Notes: a model not told the origin generated them from the sequence alone. Positions 1 through 9,217 are shown, numbered from the stretch's first letter. The stretch is 64,000 nucleotides of DNA from Methylotenera mobilis 13 (GCF_000384255.1 NZ_KB913035.1:2433093-2497092); one strand, 5' to 3'. Numbers and translations are program-made.

Positions 1-901
1 TCAAATAGGCGATTGAGCGATTGAGATTTGCACGCAAATCATCACCCTGCTCAATCAACTTAACAGAAGCTGAAAGCGTGGCTGACAAAGCTGGCGGTGC
101 AGGTGTGGAATACACATAACTCTTGGCTTTTTGAATCAGATAATCAATCACGACTTGCTCACCCGCCACAAAAGCACCCGCAACACCGGCAGCTTTTCCT
201 AAAGTTGCCATCATGATAATACGTGGCGATTTAACTTTAAAGTGATTTAATGACCCTTTACCATGTTCACCTAACACGCCAAAACCATGGGCATCATCTA
301 AATACAGATAAGCGTCATATTTCTCGCAAAGTGCCAGAAACTCGGGAATAGGCGCAATATCGCCGTCCATGCTAAACACTGCATCAGCAGCAATCAACTT
401 ATGATTAGCGGTACTCGCCTGTAACAACTTTTCTAGCGCAGCCACATCATTGTGCGGATAGCGTTGAAACTCTGCATGTGAGAAATAAGCACCGTCATTT
501 AAACACGCATGATTTAACTTATCTGCGAAGATTGCATCGCCTCGGCCTGTCAGTGCGCCAAGCACGCCGATATTTGCCATGTATCCGGTAGAAAATAGCA
601 GAGCGGCAGGCAACTCAACAAATGCTGCAAGCTGTTTTTCTAAAGCATCATGATAGCGATGATGCCCCGTGATCAAATTAGAGGCACCACTCCCAACGCC
701 AGATTCTCCAGCGGCCTTTTGCATCGCTGCGATTAATTCGGGCCGGTTCGCCAAGCCTAGGTAGTCGTTACTACAAAAAGAAAGATACGGTTGCTCATTT
801 GCAACAATATGTTCAGCCTGTGGCGAATCTAACAAACGACGTTGGCGCAACAAACCATCGGTTTTGCGCTGGTCGAGTTCACGTTGTAAAGAAGCTAACA
901 T
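1..901 (-). CDS. bioF: 8-amino-7-oxononanoate synthase BioF (3' end cut by window edge)
   Basis: PLP enzyme that condenses pimeloyl-ACP (or -CoA) with L-alanine to make 8-amino-7-oxononanoate, the first step of biotin ring assembly. The 300 codons present start at ATG 901 and run off the left edge; the family is about 385-390 residues, so roughly 85-90 C-terminal residues are missing. The motif TLGKA places the PLP-binding lysine at residue 236, as I recall it for E. coli BioF. The DDAHGFG motif is also present. The gene begins 8 nt after the bioB stop codon, so the two are probably one transcript, bioB-bioF. Confidence 0.95.
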   Translation of the reverse strand, partial: MLASLQRELDQRKTDGLLRQRRLLDSPQAEHIVANEQPYLSFCSNDYLGLANRPELIAAMQKAAGESGVGSGASNLITGHHRYHDALEKQLAAFVELPAALLFSTGYMANIGVLGALTGRGDAIFADKLNHACLNDGAYFSHAEFQRYPHNDVAALEKLLQASTANHKLIAADAVFSMDGDIAPIPEFLALCEKYDAYLYLDDAHGFGVLGEHGKGSLNHFKVKSPRIIMMATLGKAAGVAGAFVAGEQVVIDYLIQKAKSYVYSTPAPPALSATLSASVKLIEQGDDLRANLNRSIAYL

Positions 902-909
902 TCTGTGTA

Positions 910-1965
910 TTAAATCTTGTTAATGCCAAGTTTGGCAAATAATTGCTTATCAGTCTCAGCTTCAGGGTTACCTGTCGTTAGCAATTTCTCACCGTAGAAA
1001 ATACTGTTAGCACCAGCTAAGAAGCATAATGCCTGAATGCCTTCGTGCATACTCTGACGCCCAGCAGATAAGCGCACAAAACTGTTTGGCATGGTAATGC
1101 GAGCAGCCGCGATTGTACGCACAAACTCTAATGGGTCTAGCTCTTCAGTTCCGTGTAAGGGTGTACCTTCCACTTGGGTCAATAAGTTAATTGGCACGCT
1201 TTCTGGTGGGCGCTCCATATTAGCCAACTGGGCCAGCAAACCAGCACGTTGATTACGTGATTCGCCCATCCCGATAATGCCCCCACTGCAAACGTTGATA
1301 TCAACGCTACGTACACGGTCTAATGTTTCCAATCGGTCTTGGTAAGTACGCGTAGTAATCACTTCACCGTAAAACTCAGGTGCGGTGTCTAAGTTATGAT
1401 TGTAATAATCTAAACCGGCGTCCTTTAACTGCTCCGCTTGTCCTTCTTTTAACATACCCAAGGTTGCACAAGTTTCCAAGCCCATTGCTTTGACTTCTGA
1501 AATCATTTTAAGCACAGGCTCCAAATCACGCTGTTTTGGGCCTCGCCATGCAGCGCCCATACAGAAACGGCTTGCACCATTGTCTTTTGCCTCTTGTGCC
1601 GCAGCCAGTACATCATCCAAAGCCATTAAAGGCTCACTTTCAACATCGGTATGGTAGCGGGCAGCTTGCGGACAATAACCGCAGTCTTCAGAGCATCCAC
1701 CCGTTTTAATAGATAGCAGAGTACTCACTTGCACTGCATTCGGGTCGAAATTGGCACGATGTACCGTTTGCGCGCGATGCATCAAATCACTGAATGGCAT
1801 CTCAAATAACTCAACAATCTCTGCCACACTCCAGCGATTCACTGTATTTTCTTCATGCGCATGTGTGCTACATGATTTATTTAAACCTGCTTTGAGGTGA
1901 TCAGTATTGATAACCGCTTCATTAGTAGGTGTTGTTGCTTCTGAGTGAGTTGATGATTCAAGCAT
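910..1965 (-). CDS. bioB: Biotin synthase BioB
   Basis: Radical-SAM enzyme that inserts sulfur into dethiobiotin, the last step of biotin synthesis. The cluster motif CxxxCxxC is at residues 91-98 (CSEDCGYC). The other conserved blocks are present, including the YNHNLDT segment and a GGIIGMGE motif. Length is 351 residues. The first 40 or so residues (rich in Thr, Ser, Asn and His) precede the usual start of homology at NRWSVAEI and look like a lineage-specific extension. The ATG at 1965 has a good Shine-Dalgarno (AAGGAA) 5-6 nt upstream, which supports the long start. It is the first gene of a bioB-bioF unit divergent from comF. Confidence 0.96.
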   Translation of the reverse strand: MLESSTHSEATTPTNEAVINTDHLKAGLNKSCSTHAHEENTVNRWSVAEIVELFEMPFSDLMHRAQTVHRANFDPNAVQVSTLLSIKTGGCSEDCGYCPQAARYHTDVESEPLMALDDVLAAAQEAKDNGASRFCMGAAWRGPKQRDLEPVLKMISEVKAMGLETCATLGMLKEGQAEQLKDAGLDYYNHNLDTAPEFYGEVITTRTYQDRLETLDRVRSVDINVCSGGIIGMGESRNQRAGLLAQLANMERPPESVPINLLTQVEGTPLHGTEELDPLEFVRTIAAARITMPNSFVRLSAGRQSMHEGIQALCFLAGANSIFYGEKLLTTGNPEAETDKQLFAKLGINKI

Positions 1966-1996
1966 TGTATTTCCTTGTATATTTACTAAGGTATCT

Positions 1997-2011
1997 TCAC
2001 CAAAGTGGTGA
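1997..2011. repeat. Small inverted repeat in the bioB leader
   Basis: TCACCA-AAG-TGGTGA is a perfect 6-bp inverted repeat with a 3-bp centre. It lies about 32 bp upstream of the bioB start, between the candidate promoter and the gene. It could be a small operator or an RNA hairpin. It does not resemble the BirA operator (TTGTAAACC and its complement). No function is claimed. Confidence 0.35.
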
Positions 2012-2042
2012 TTAAGTGAAATTGAGATAGAATTTAGGCATG

Positions 2043-2048
2043 ATTATA
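2043..2048 (-). promoter_or_regulatory. Candidate -10 element for bioB
   Basis: On the minus strand a perfect TATAAT lies about 80 nt upstream of bioB. The best -35 at 18 bp is TTGCAG, which is poor. A TTGACA lies only 3 nt upstream, too close to pair with it. This is a plausible but unproven bioB promoter in the bioB/comF divergent region. Confidence 0.35.
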
Positions 2049-2075
2049 CATTGTCAATAAAACTGACTGCAAACT

Positions 2076-2783
2076 TTGAACAACAGATTAAAATTTAATC
2101 AAATACTAGCAAACCTGCAACAAACATGCATACTCTGCGCAAGCCACAACGGTGAAAACCTAGGGCTATGTCAGCCATGCTTAAAGGACCTTCCTTGGCA
2201 TACAACTACACAATGTCCGCAATGCGCGTTAATCACTAACGGAAGCATATGCGGCAGTTGCATCAGCACACCACCCAGCTTTGATGCTACAACGGCACTA
2301 CTCACCTACGATTACCCGGTAGATGGCTTACTACAACATTACAAATACAACGCAAGCTTAAATTTAGCACAAACTTTTGCGTCGTTGTTTGCAGAGAAAA
2401 AACACACGCAACTGACCATGCAAAATGCAATCAACGTCATCATGCCAATGCCCATGCATCAAAATCGCTTAAAGGAAAGAGGCTTTAATCAAGCACTTGA
2501 AATAGCAAAGCTATTGAGTAAGGCTTTCACCATACCGCTAGACTACACCACCTGCCAGCGCACCAAACATACACCACCACAAGCCAGCCTAAACCTAAAA
2601 GACCGCATCAAAAACATTAAAGGTGCATTTAGTTGCCAACAGAGTCTGCAACATTTGAATATTGCGATTATTGATGATGTAATGACAACAGGTGCTAGTT
2701 TGAATGAACTCGCTAAAACATTAAAACAAGCAGGCGCTGCCCATGTAGAATGCTGGGTGATGGCAAGAACGTTGCCGAAATAA
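2076..2783 (+). CDS. comF: ComF family phosphoribosyltransferase-like protein
   Basis: ComF-family protein of 235 residues. It has an N-terminal double zinc ribbon (CxxC pairs near residues 18-21, 32-35, 47-50 and 59-62) followed by a type I phosphoribosyltransferase fold. The PRPP loop IIDDVMTTGAS is at about 198-208. In naturally competent bacteria ComF helps DNA uptake; elsewhere (GntX) its role is uncertain. The start shown is TTG at 2076. An in-frame stop at 2064 leaves only CTG 2067 or this TTG upstream of the zinc ribbon, and no strong ribosome site is visible, so the start is uncertain by a few codons. It is divergent from bioB and followed by trmL on the same strand. Confidence 0.85.
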   Translation: MNNRLKFNQILANLQQTCILCASHNGENLGLCQPCLKDLPWHTTTQCPQCALITNGSICGSCISTPPSFDATTALLTYDYPVDGLLQHYKYNASLNLAQTFASLFAEKKHTQLTMQNAINVIMPMPMHQNRLKERGFNQALEIAKLLSKAFTIPLDYTTCQRTKHTPPQASLNLKDRIKNIKGAFSCQQSLQHLNIAIIDDVMTTGASLNELAKTLKQAGAAHVECWVMARTLPK

Positions 2784-2855
2784 ACGCCCTCTCCCATGCT
2801 AAGCAGGAATAATTAGCATGACGCAAATCCAACTTAACGAAAACTGATTTTACTT

Positions 2856-3320
2856 ATGTTCCATATTGTTTTATTTGAGCCTGAAATTCCACCAAACACA
2901 GGCAACATCATACGGCTATGTGCCAACACTGGCGCGCAATTGCACTTAGTGAAACCGCTAGGGTTTAGCTTAGAAGATAAACAACTAAAACGCGCAGGCT
3001 TAGACTATCACGAATATGCCAACTTAAAAGTACATGAAAACTGGGAGGCGTGCAAAGCAGCACTTGCGGGCAAGCGACTATTTGCAATTACCACCAAAGG
3101 CAGCACTACACATAGTGATATTGCATTTAAAGCTGACGATGTATTTGTATTTGGGCCTGAAACACGTGGGCTATCAGAGGAAATACGCAATCAATTCACC
3201 GCTGAACATCGCGTACGTTTACCAATGTTACCGAATAGCCGTAGCTTGAATTTATCAAACTCTGCCGCGGTATTACTTTATGAGGCTTGGCGACAAATTG
3301 GGTTTGAAGGCGGCAGCTAA
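2856..3320 (+). CDS. trmL: tRNA (cytidine(34)-2'-O)-methyltransferase TrmL
   Basis: SPOUT-class methyltransferase of 154 residues, the normal length for TrmL (YibK). It methylates the 2'-OH of the wobble base of tRNA-Leu isoacceptors. The trefoil-knot motifs are visible: NTGNIIRLC near the N-terminus, VFGPETRGL in the middle, and the [13 protein letters not shown] loop near the C-terminus that binds SAM. In E. coli the gene sits near secB-gpsA-cysE. Here it is convergent with gpsA, so the neighbourhood is partly conserved. Confidence 0.94.
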   Translation: MFHIVLFEPEIPPNTGNIIRLCANTGAQLHLVKPLGFSLEDKQLKRAGLDYHEYANLKVHENWEACKAALAGKRLFAITTKGSTTHSDIAFKADDVFVFGPETRGLSEEIRNQFTAEHRVRLPMLPNSRSLNLSNSAAVLLYEAWRQIGFEGGS

Positions 3321-3366
3321 GGCCGACCATTCAACCAGGCTATTGCTAAAAACATCATCTACGATG

Positions 3367-4359
3367 TTATACGCCTTCTGGCTTTTGCTCACGACCTAAC
3401 AAATCCATCACCGCATCCTGAGCACTTTTACCATGTGATAGTGCTTGATTAACCTCACAAGTAATCGGCATATCAACGCCTAATGTTTCAGCGCGACGCA
3501 TCACCTCACGCGCAGTGTTAACACCCTCTGCCACATGACCAAGCCCTTGCAAAATATCTGCTAAGCTTTTGCCGCTGGCAAGTTGCAAACCTACTTCTCT
3601 GTTCCTAGAGTACTGGCCCGTGCACGTCAGTATCAAATCACCAACGCCTGCCAAGCCCATAAACGTTTCTGACTTAGCGCCAAGGGATAAACCAAAACGT
3701 GTCATTTCAGTTAAACCACGAGTAATCATCGCGGCACGTGCATTATTACCAAAGCCCATACCATCAGAAATACCAGCAGCAATCGCCATCACATTTTTAA
3801 CCGCACCGCCCACTGACACACCAATCACATCAGTCGTATCGTACACACGTAAATTTGCACCATGAATCAGTAACGCAGCTTCTTTAGCAAATGCCTCATC
3901 ATTCGCAGCCAAGGTAACCGCGGTAGGTAAACCACGCACCAGCTCAGCAGCAAAACTAGGCCCAGACAAAGCGCCCCATTTTTGCTCACTGCCTAACTCT
4001 TCAAGCGCCACTTCATATGGTAATTTAGCTGTTTGCGGCTCTAGGCCCTTATGTGCCCAGATAATAGGCAGCGTACACCCTAGTTGTTTGATGTCTTTTA
4101 AAATACTTCTAAAGCCAGCAGTCGGCACCACAGACAAAATCAAATCAGCACCATCGAGCGCAATTTGCAAATTATCCTCGATCTGCAATTGGTCATTAAA
4201 TTTAAAGTCACCTAAATACAAAGGGTTTGCACGCGCTTTACGCATACCAGAAACATGGCCAGCATTACGTGCCCACAATGAAACTTGGTGACGTTGACTG
4301 ATATTCATCGCCAGCGCAGTTCCCCATGCGCCAGCACCTAATACTGCAATTTTTGCCAT
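3367..4359 (-). CDS. gpsA: Glycerol-3-phosphate dehydrogenase [NAD(P)+] GpsA
   Basis: Reduces dihydroxyacetone phosphate to sn-glycerol 3-phosphate for phospholipid synthesis in the cytoplasm. Length is 330 residues, normal for the family. The nucleotide-binding GAGAWGTALA is at residues 8-17, SGPSFA is in the middle, and the catalytic-lysine block GGAVKNVMAIA follows. It is the last gene of the yibN-grxC-secB-SH3-gpsA run. Its ribosome-binding region lies in a 16-bp tandem repeat that also carries the end of the preceding gene (see 4361-4405). Confidence 0.96.
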   Translation of the reverse strand: MAKIAVLGAGAWGTALAMNISQRHQVSLWARNAGHVSGMRKARANPLYLGDFKFNDQLQIEDNLQIALDGADLILSVVPTAGFRSILKDIKQLGCTLPIIWAHKGLEPQTAKLPYEVALEELGSEQKWGALSGPSFAAELVRGLPTAVTLAANDEAFAKEAALLIHGANLRVYDTTDVIGVSVGGAVKNVMAIAAGISDGMGFGNNARAAMITRGLTEMTRFGLSLGAKSETFMGLAGVGDLILTCTGQYSRNREVGLQLASGKSLADILQGLGHVAEGVNTAREVMRRAETLGVDMPITCEVNQALSHGKSAQDAVMDLLGREQKPEGV

Positions 4360-4360
4360 T

Positions 4361-4405
4361 TAATCAAAACCCTAGTTAATCAAAACCCTAGTTAATCAAA
4401 ACCCC
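4361..4405. repeat. 16-bp tandem repeat between SH3 gene and gpsA
   Basis: The unit TAATCAAAACCCTAGT occurs at 4361-4376 and 4377-4392, with a partial third copy at 4393-4405. On the minus strand the third copy encodes the last codons and the TAA stop of the SH3-domain gene. The first copy forms the gpsA translation start region (AGGGTTTTGATTAA directly before the ATG). The repeat looks like a slippage duplication of the 3' end of the SH3 gene. Confidence 0.85.
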
Positions 4406-4844
4406 AAGTAGATGAAACTAAAATGTATCCAGTAACACCATCTCGATGTTTTACCTTCAGCCACCCGTTATTAGATTTAGCCTCTACCAGCTCCAGCACT
4501 ACATCTTTTTCTAATATTGCAACGACATCAGCAGCAACCTCTGGACGAACTCTCATTTCGGCTGAGCCTTTAGCAACCAGTACCGAGCGCTTAGCCGATA
4601 AATGTTTAGCTTCTATCCAACTCATGCTTCCCTGCGCATCGCGAACTTTTAGCCAATCACCGAGGTTAACCACCACCTCTACAGGATATAGATGGCTCAG
4701 CAATAGTACTTTTTTTGCTGAAAGTGAGGGCGCATCGTACAAAATGGCTTTGGGAACTGATACAGCTCTAAAGTCTAATGCAGATGCCGTGATTGGCATC
4801 CACATCAGCGCGAAAATTAAAGCAACTTTCGAAAATCGAGACAT
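4392..4844 (-). CDS. Exported protein with two bacterial SH3-like domains
   Basis: Protein of 150 residues with a signal peptide (hydrophobic FSKVALIFALMWM, cleavage probably after TASA near residue 22). Two SH3b-like repeats follow, at about 25-80 and 86-145; each has the YPVEVVVNLGDWLKV / LELVEAKSNNGWLKV pattern of strands ending in a tryptophan. Such domains often bind peptidoglycan peptides or other cell-wall ligands in the periplasm. No enzyme domain is present. It starts 5 nt after the secB stop, so it is in the secB operon; E. coli has no gene at this place. The exact role is unknown. Confidence 0.75.
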   Translation of the reverse strand: MSRFSKVALIFALMWMPITASALDFRAVSVPKAILYDAPSLSAKKVLLLSHLYPVEVVVNLGDWLKVRDAQGSMSWIEAKHLSAKRSVLVAKGSAEMRVRPEVAADVVAILEKDVVLELVEAKSNNGWLKVKHRDGVTGYILVSSTWGFD

Positions 4845-4849
4845 TACAC

Positions 4850-5323
4850 TTATTGCACAGAACCTGCTTGTTCAGCTTCTTGTTGCTTTTGTTGTGCAAA
4901 CAAAGCTTCAAAGTTGATTGGGTTCAATAATACAGGTTGGAAACCAGCACGTACCACTAAATCTGAAACACTTTCACGTAGGTACGGGAACAAAATGTTA
5001 GGACAAGTAATACCAACAATCATTTCCATATTTTCTGCAGGCACGTTACGAATTTGGAAAATACCAGCTTGTGTTACTTCTACCAAAAATACTGTTTTAT
5101 CAGCAATTTTAGAGGTAACCGTCACTTTGATTGCTACTTCGAATACGTTTTCTTCAACTTGCTGAGCTAAGTTACTTAGCTCAATACTTACCTGAGGTTG
5201 CGTACGGTCTGTAAAAATTTGTGGTGCATGAGGGATTTCTAATGAAACATCTTTTACATAGATTTTTTCAATACTGAAACCTGGTTGTTGCTCTTGTGCT
5301 ACGTTGTTTTCTTCTTGTGCCAT
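4850..5323 (-). CDS. secB: Protein-export chaperone SecB
   Basis: Homotetrameric cytoplasmic chaperone that keeps preproteins unfolded and hands them to SecA. The length of 157 residues is usual, and the body matches the family (for example FQIRNVP, CPNILFPYLRE and NFEALFAQQ near the C-terminus, the SecA-binding end). It sits in the conserved order rhodanese-grxC-secB-(SH3)-gpsA on the minus strand. The 152-nt gap upstream separates it from grxC and could carry its own promoter. Confidence 0.96.
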   Translation of the reverse strand: MAQEENNVAQEQQPGFSIEKIYVKDVSLEIPHAPQIFTDRTQPQVSIELSNLAQQVEENVFEVAIKVTVTSKIADKTVFLVEVTQAGIFQIRNVPAENMEMIVGITCPNILFPYLRESVSDLVVRAGFQPVLLNPINFEALFAQQKQQEAEQAGSVQ

Positions 5324-5475
5324 AATTTTCTACTTAAAAATGTTAATTAAAATTGGTAATCAGTGACAGAGTCATTTGAAGTTTAGTAAAGCTTAAGCGC
5401 CTATTTTAGCAGAGTTTAATTTTGCTCTCTGCTATAAATAGAGTGAATATATTCTTAACGTTTAGAAACGATCCA

Positions 5476-5730
5476 TTATGCCAACAATGGGTCAAGTCCA
5501 CCCGCCAGATCTAAAGCTCGCAGGTCATCAAAACCGCCAATATGGCGGTCATCAATGTAAATTTGCGGTACAGTACGACGACCCGTTTTTTGCATCATTT
5601 CATCGCGTCGCTCAGGCTGCAAATCAATACGGATTTTATTAATCTCTTTCACACCCTTGCTGATCAACAAGCGCTCTGCATTGATGCAGTAAGGACAAAC
5701 TGCTGAGGTGTACATTAAAATATTAGCCAT
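5476..5730 (-). CDS. grxC: Glutaredoxin 3 GrxC
   Basis: Small glutathione-dependent oxidoreductase of 84 residues, standard for GrxC. The active site CPYC is at residues 12-15, with the cis-proline TVPQIYI and the GGFDDL glutathione-binding motif in the second half. It reduces protein disulfides and ribonucleotide reductase in the cytoplasm. It starts 4 nt after the rhodanese stop, so the two genes are translated from one message. Confidence 0.95.
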   Translation of the reverse strand: MANILMYTSAVCPYCINAERLLISKGVKEINKIRIDLQPERRDEMMQKTGRRTVPQIYIDDRHIGGFDDLRALDLAGGLDPLLA

Positions 5731-5734
5731 ACCA

Positions 5735-6148
5735 TTACGCCTTCACGACAGGAAGTTTTGCTTCAATCCAAGCATTTAGGCCGCCTTGTAGATTGTGCAC
5801 TTGCTTAAACTCGGCTTTACGTAAAATGTCGCATGCTTTGGCTGAACGTGCACCACGTTGGCAATTCACTAACAAAGGCTTATCTTTGTATTTAGCTAAT
5901 TCATTTAAGCGATCTGCCAATTGAGCTAACGAAATATGTTTCGCATCAACAATGTGTCCATTTGCAAACTCCGCATCATCACGCACATCAATCACCAATG
6001 CATGGTTGCGATTAATAAGCGTCACTGCTTCGGTCGTACCTAAGTTTGGCACACCACCTGCTCCCTTTCCAAAGCTAGGCAATAACAACATGATGCCAGA
6101 GCCAAAAGCCAAGCCAATTAATAAGGCATTATCTTTTATAAATTCCAC
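5735..6148 (-). CDS. Membrane-anchored rhodanese-like protein (YibN type)
   Basis: Protein of 137 residues with one N-terminal membrane segment (ALLIGLAFGSGIMLLL). A single rhodanese domain with the active-site loop CQRGAR follows (Cys near residue 100). Family members carry sulfane sulfur; the cellular substrate of YibN-type proteins is not settled. The position directly before grxC and secB matches yibN in E. coli, which supports orthology. It is divergent from gpmI. Confidence 0.88.
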   Translation of the reverse strand: MEFIKDNALLIGLAFGSGIMLLLPSFGKGAGGVPNLGTTEAVTLINRNHALVIDVRDDAEFANGHIVDAKHISLAQLADRLNELAKYKDKPLLVNCQRGARSAKACDILRKAEFKQVHNLQGGLNAWIEAKLPVVKA

Positions 6149-6302
6149 TGATTACCTTTCAAAGTTTTACGCACCAAATTATCAAGTAGTCGCATCAACA
6201 TCTAGCGACTAACACTTACATATTTATAATCAGATTTTACGTGTAAATGCGCTAAAATGCTCGTATTGATATCATAATTTATGCAAAAGATTGAGGCGAA
6301 AT

Positions 6303-7859
6303 ATGTCCCCTAATAAAAATATCACACCAGTTTGTCTACTGATTCTAGATGGCTTTGGCTATCGTGAAGAAATCACCGATAACGCGATCGCACAAGCGAA
6401 CAAACCAAACTGGGATACACTGTGGAAAAACTTCCCACACACATTAATTAACGCCTCTGAACACTACGTCGGATTACCTGATGGACAAATGGGCAATTCA
6501 GAAGTTGGTCATCTCAACATTGGCGCAGGACGCATAGTATTTCAAGATATTGAACGCATTAACAATAGCATTTCAACTGGTGAGTTTTTTGAACACCCAG
6601 TGCTATCACCGGCCTTGGTAAACATCAAAAATAATGACAAAGCACTACATATTTTTGGTTTGTTGTCAGATGGAGGTGTTCACAGCCACCAAGACCACAT
6701 TCATGCCATGATTAAAATGGCTGGGATTCACGGTGTAAATAAAGTGTACGTACACGCATTTTTAGATGGTCGCGACACGCCGCCAATTAGCGCTGCGCCT
6801 TATATTGATGCATTGGAGCAACAATGCAAAGCAGTGGGTGTTGGTAAAATTGCTTCCATTAGTGGGCGCTTCTATGGCATGGACAGAGATAAACGCTGGC
6901 CCCGTGTAGAAGCCGCTTACAAGCTATTTACAGAAGGCGTTGGTGAGTTCAGTGCCGAAACTGCCGCTGCAGGTTTGCAAGACGCCTATGCTCGTGGAGA
7001 AAATGATGAGTTTGTGAAAACCACAGCGATTCATCAGGCTAATGAAGCACCAATCAAGATGGAAGATGGTGACTTGGCTGTGTTTATGAACTTCCGCTCA
7101 GATCGTGCACGTCAATTAACGCACGCCTTACTTGCAGAAGAGTTTGATGGTTTTCATCGTCGCCACGTACCTAATCTAGCTGGTTTTTTTACATTGACGA
7201 TGTACGACAAAAAAGAAACTAAGGCGACCGTCATGTTTCCACCTCAGGAAGTGAAGAATACACTGGGGGAGTATTTATCAGCGCAAGGTCTCACCCAGCT
7301 TAGAATTGCAGAAACAGAGAAATACCCGCATGTCACCTTTTTCTTTAATGGCGGTGAAGAAACCGTGTTTGCTGGTGAAGATAGAATTCTCGTGCCGTCT
7401 CCGAAAGTGGAGACTTATGACCTACAACCAGAAATGAGCGCCAATGAGGTTACTGAGAAACTAGAAGAAGCAATTTTAAGCAAAAAATACAATGCGATTA
7501 TTTGCAACTATGCCAATTGCGACATGGTTGGTCACTCAGGTAATCTCAAGGCTGCGATTGCTGCGGTAGAGGCGCTAGATATCTGTATCGGCCGCGTTGT
7601 GAATGCGATGCAGAGTATCGGTGGTGAAGTGCTGATTACTGCAGACCATGGCAATGTTGAGCAAATGTATGACGGGCAGAACCAACAGCCTCATACCCAG
7701 CACACCACCAACCTAGTACCGCTCATTTATATTGGCAGAAATGCCCAATTAAATAATAACGGCGCACTATCCGACTTGGCACCAACCATTCTAAATTTGA
7801 TGGGTGTTGACCAACCCCTTGAAATGACCGGTAAAAACCTAGTTCAATTTAACACTTAA
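6303..7859 (+). CDS. gpmI: 2,3-bisphosphoglycerate-independent phosphoglycerate mutase GpmI
   Basis: Cofactor-independent, Mn-dependent enzyme that interconverts 3- and 2-phosphoglycerate in glycolysis and gluconeogenesis. Taken from ATG 6303 (518 residues) rather than the in-frame TTG at 6291, because GAGG at 6293-6296 is correctly spaced for the ATG. The metal/phosphoserine motif GNSEVGH puts the nucleophile at Ser66. DGFG, LLSDGGVHSH, DGRDTPP and TADHGN are all present. It is followed 19 nt later by envC, the same pair as gpmM-envC in E. coli. Confidence 0.96.
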   Translation: MSPNKNITPVCLLILDGFGYREEITDNAIAQANKPNWDTLWKNFPHTLINASEHYVGLPDGQMGNSEVGHLNIGAGRIVFQDIERINNSISTGEFFEHPVLSPALVNIKNNDKALHIFGLLSDGGVHSHQDHIHAMIKMAGIHGVNKVYVHAFLDGRDTPPISAAPYIDALEQQCKAVGVGKIASISGRFYGMDRDKRWPRVEAAYKLFTEGVGEFSAETAAAGLQDAYARGENDEFVKTTAIHQANEAPIKMEDGDLAVFMNFRSDRARQLTHALLAEEFDGFHRRHVPNLAGFFTLTMYDKKETKATVMFPPQEVKNTLGEYLSAQGLTQLRIAETEKYPHVTFFFNGGEETVFAGEDRILVPSPKVETYDLQPEMSANEVTEKLEEAILSKKYNAIICNYANCDMVGHSGNLKAAIAAVEALDICIGRVVNAMQSIGGEVLITADHGNVEQMYDGQNQQPHTQHTTNLVPLIYIGRNAQLNNNGALSDLAPTILNLMGVDQPLEMTGKNLVQFNT

Positions 7860-7878
7860 CGCTAAACACCTTAAGACC

Positions 7879-9126
7879 ATGATGCGCCATCGTATTTTGC
7901 AAATAACATCAGTGCTAGCATTGATAATTTCGCTACTGCTTAACGCATCATGGAGCTTTGCCGAAAAAAAAGCAGAGCAATCGAAACAAGAACTCAGCCA
8001 GTTAAAGAAACAATTAGAAGCATTAAAAAAAGAACTAGACCATGCACAGGAAGAGCACAAAGATGCTGCGGACGCACTGAAAGAAAGTGAAGTGGCGATT
8101 AGCGGCGCAAATAAAAAACTGCATGAAATCAGCAAGCAACAAATTGATAATAAGAAAGCATTAGCCAAGCTGGAAGCTGAATCAAAATCAACCAACATCG
8201 CACTTAACCAGCAACAAAAATTACTAAGCGGTCAACTCTATCAGCAATATATACACGGCCAGCAAAGCTATGTGCAAATGATTCTGCAAAGTCAGCGCCC
8301 GAGTGAAGTCGCACGTGACTTGCATTATTATTCATATGTTGCAAAAGCGCGCGCTGACCTAATCAGCAATATGCAAGATAACTTAAATAAGATTACTAAA
8401 CTTAATGAGTTAACAGCATCCAAACTGCAAGAAATAACAGACCTTAAGCAAAAGCAAATTGATGAAAAGCGCATTCTAGAGCTTCAAAAGAAAGAAAAAT
8501 CTAAAGTTGTAAAATCACTTTCACAACAAATAGCTGAACAACGAGGGCAAATAAAAAAACTGAGTCGCGATGAAAAAAGGCTATCGCAACTGGTAAGCCG
8601 CTTAGCTAAGATTATTCCAAAAAAGAAAAAAGTAGTTAAACAGCCATCACAAAGTACTAAAACAACACCACAGCCTGACACTTCAATTAGTAATGAAAAG
8701 TTACCGAGTGACAACTTTACTGGTGCAAACTTCTCAGCATTAAAAGGCAAGCTTCGCTTACCTGTACGTGGTGAAATTAGTAATAGATTCGGTTCAGTTA
8801 GGCAAGATAGCGGCATCTCATGGAAAGGTTTGTTTATTAAAGCCAGCGAAGGTGCAGAAGTGAAAGCAGTTGCATCAGGGCGTGTTGTTTTTGCAGATTG
8901 GTTGAGAGGCTTTGGCAACCTAATTATTCTGGATCATGGCGATGGATACATGAGCTTATATGGAAATAATCAGTCTGTTTTAAGGCAAGAAGGCGAAATG
9001 GTAAAAGGTGGAGACACAATCGCGTCAGTTGGCAACACTGGCGGCAACGAGTCTAACGGCCTTTATTATGAGCTCAGAAAACAAAGTCGCCCATTTGACC
9101 CGATGGCATGGAGTAGCTTAAATTAA
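7879..9126 (+). CDS. envC: Murein hydrolase activator EnvC (degenerate LytM domain)
   Basis: Protein of 415 residues: signal peptide (residues 1-28), long coiled coil (about 30-245), a linker, and a C-terminal M23/LytM domain (about 285-415). The metal ligands expected of an active M23 peptidase are absent: SWKGLFI, YGNNQ and LYYELRK replace the usual HxxxD and HxH elements. That is typical of EnvC, which activates the amidases AmiA/AmiB at the septum instead of cutting peptidoglycan itself. The start could be either of two adjacent ATGs (7879 or 7882). It forms a pair with gpmI. Confidence 0.92.
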   Translation: MMRHRILQITSVLALIISLLLNASWSFAEKKAEQSKQELSQLKKQLEALKKELDHAQEEHKDAADALKESEVAISGANKKLHEISKQQIDNKKALAKLEAESKSTNIALNQQQKLLSGQLYQQYIHGQQSYVQMILQSQRPSEVARDLHYYSYVAKARADLISNMQDNLNKITKLNELTASKLQEITDLKQKQIDEKRILELQKKEKSKVVKSLSQQIAEQRGQIKKLSRDEKRLSQLVSRLAKIIPKKKKVVKQPSQSTKTTPQPDTSISNEKLPSDNFTGANFSALKGKLRLPVRGEISNRFGSVRQDSGISWKGLFIKASEGAEVKAVASGRVVFADWLRGFGNLIILDHGDGYMSLYGNNQSVLRQEGEMVKGGDTIASVGNTGGNESNGLYYELRKQSRPFDPMAWSSLN

Positions 9127-9155
9127 GAAACGAATGAAGTGACCAGGCATTTGAT

Positions 9156-9186
9156 TTATCGGTTATTTTTCACCACTTATCGGTTA
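9156..9186. repeat. Direct repeat TTATCGGTTA, 21 bp apart
   Basis: TTATCGGTTA occurs at 9156-9165 and again at 9177-9186. The start-to-start distance of 21 bp puts both copies on one face of the helix. It lies between two convergent genes (envC and the 9287-9571 lipoprotein), so it is unlikely to be a promoter element. It may be chance or a short duplication. Confidence 0.4.
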
Positions 9187-9217
9187 CCCAAATACGATAT
9201 TGACTCACAGACCTAAT

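Noticed and set aside
1966-2075. BirA operator upstream of bioB
   Set aside because: No TTGTAAACC-type half-sites are present; the small inverted repeat there is of another kind.
6281-6313. A 10-codon upstream ORF overlapping the gpmI start
   Set aside because: It starts at ATG 6281, has no ribosome site and overlaps the well-placed gpmI site. Most likely chance.
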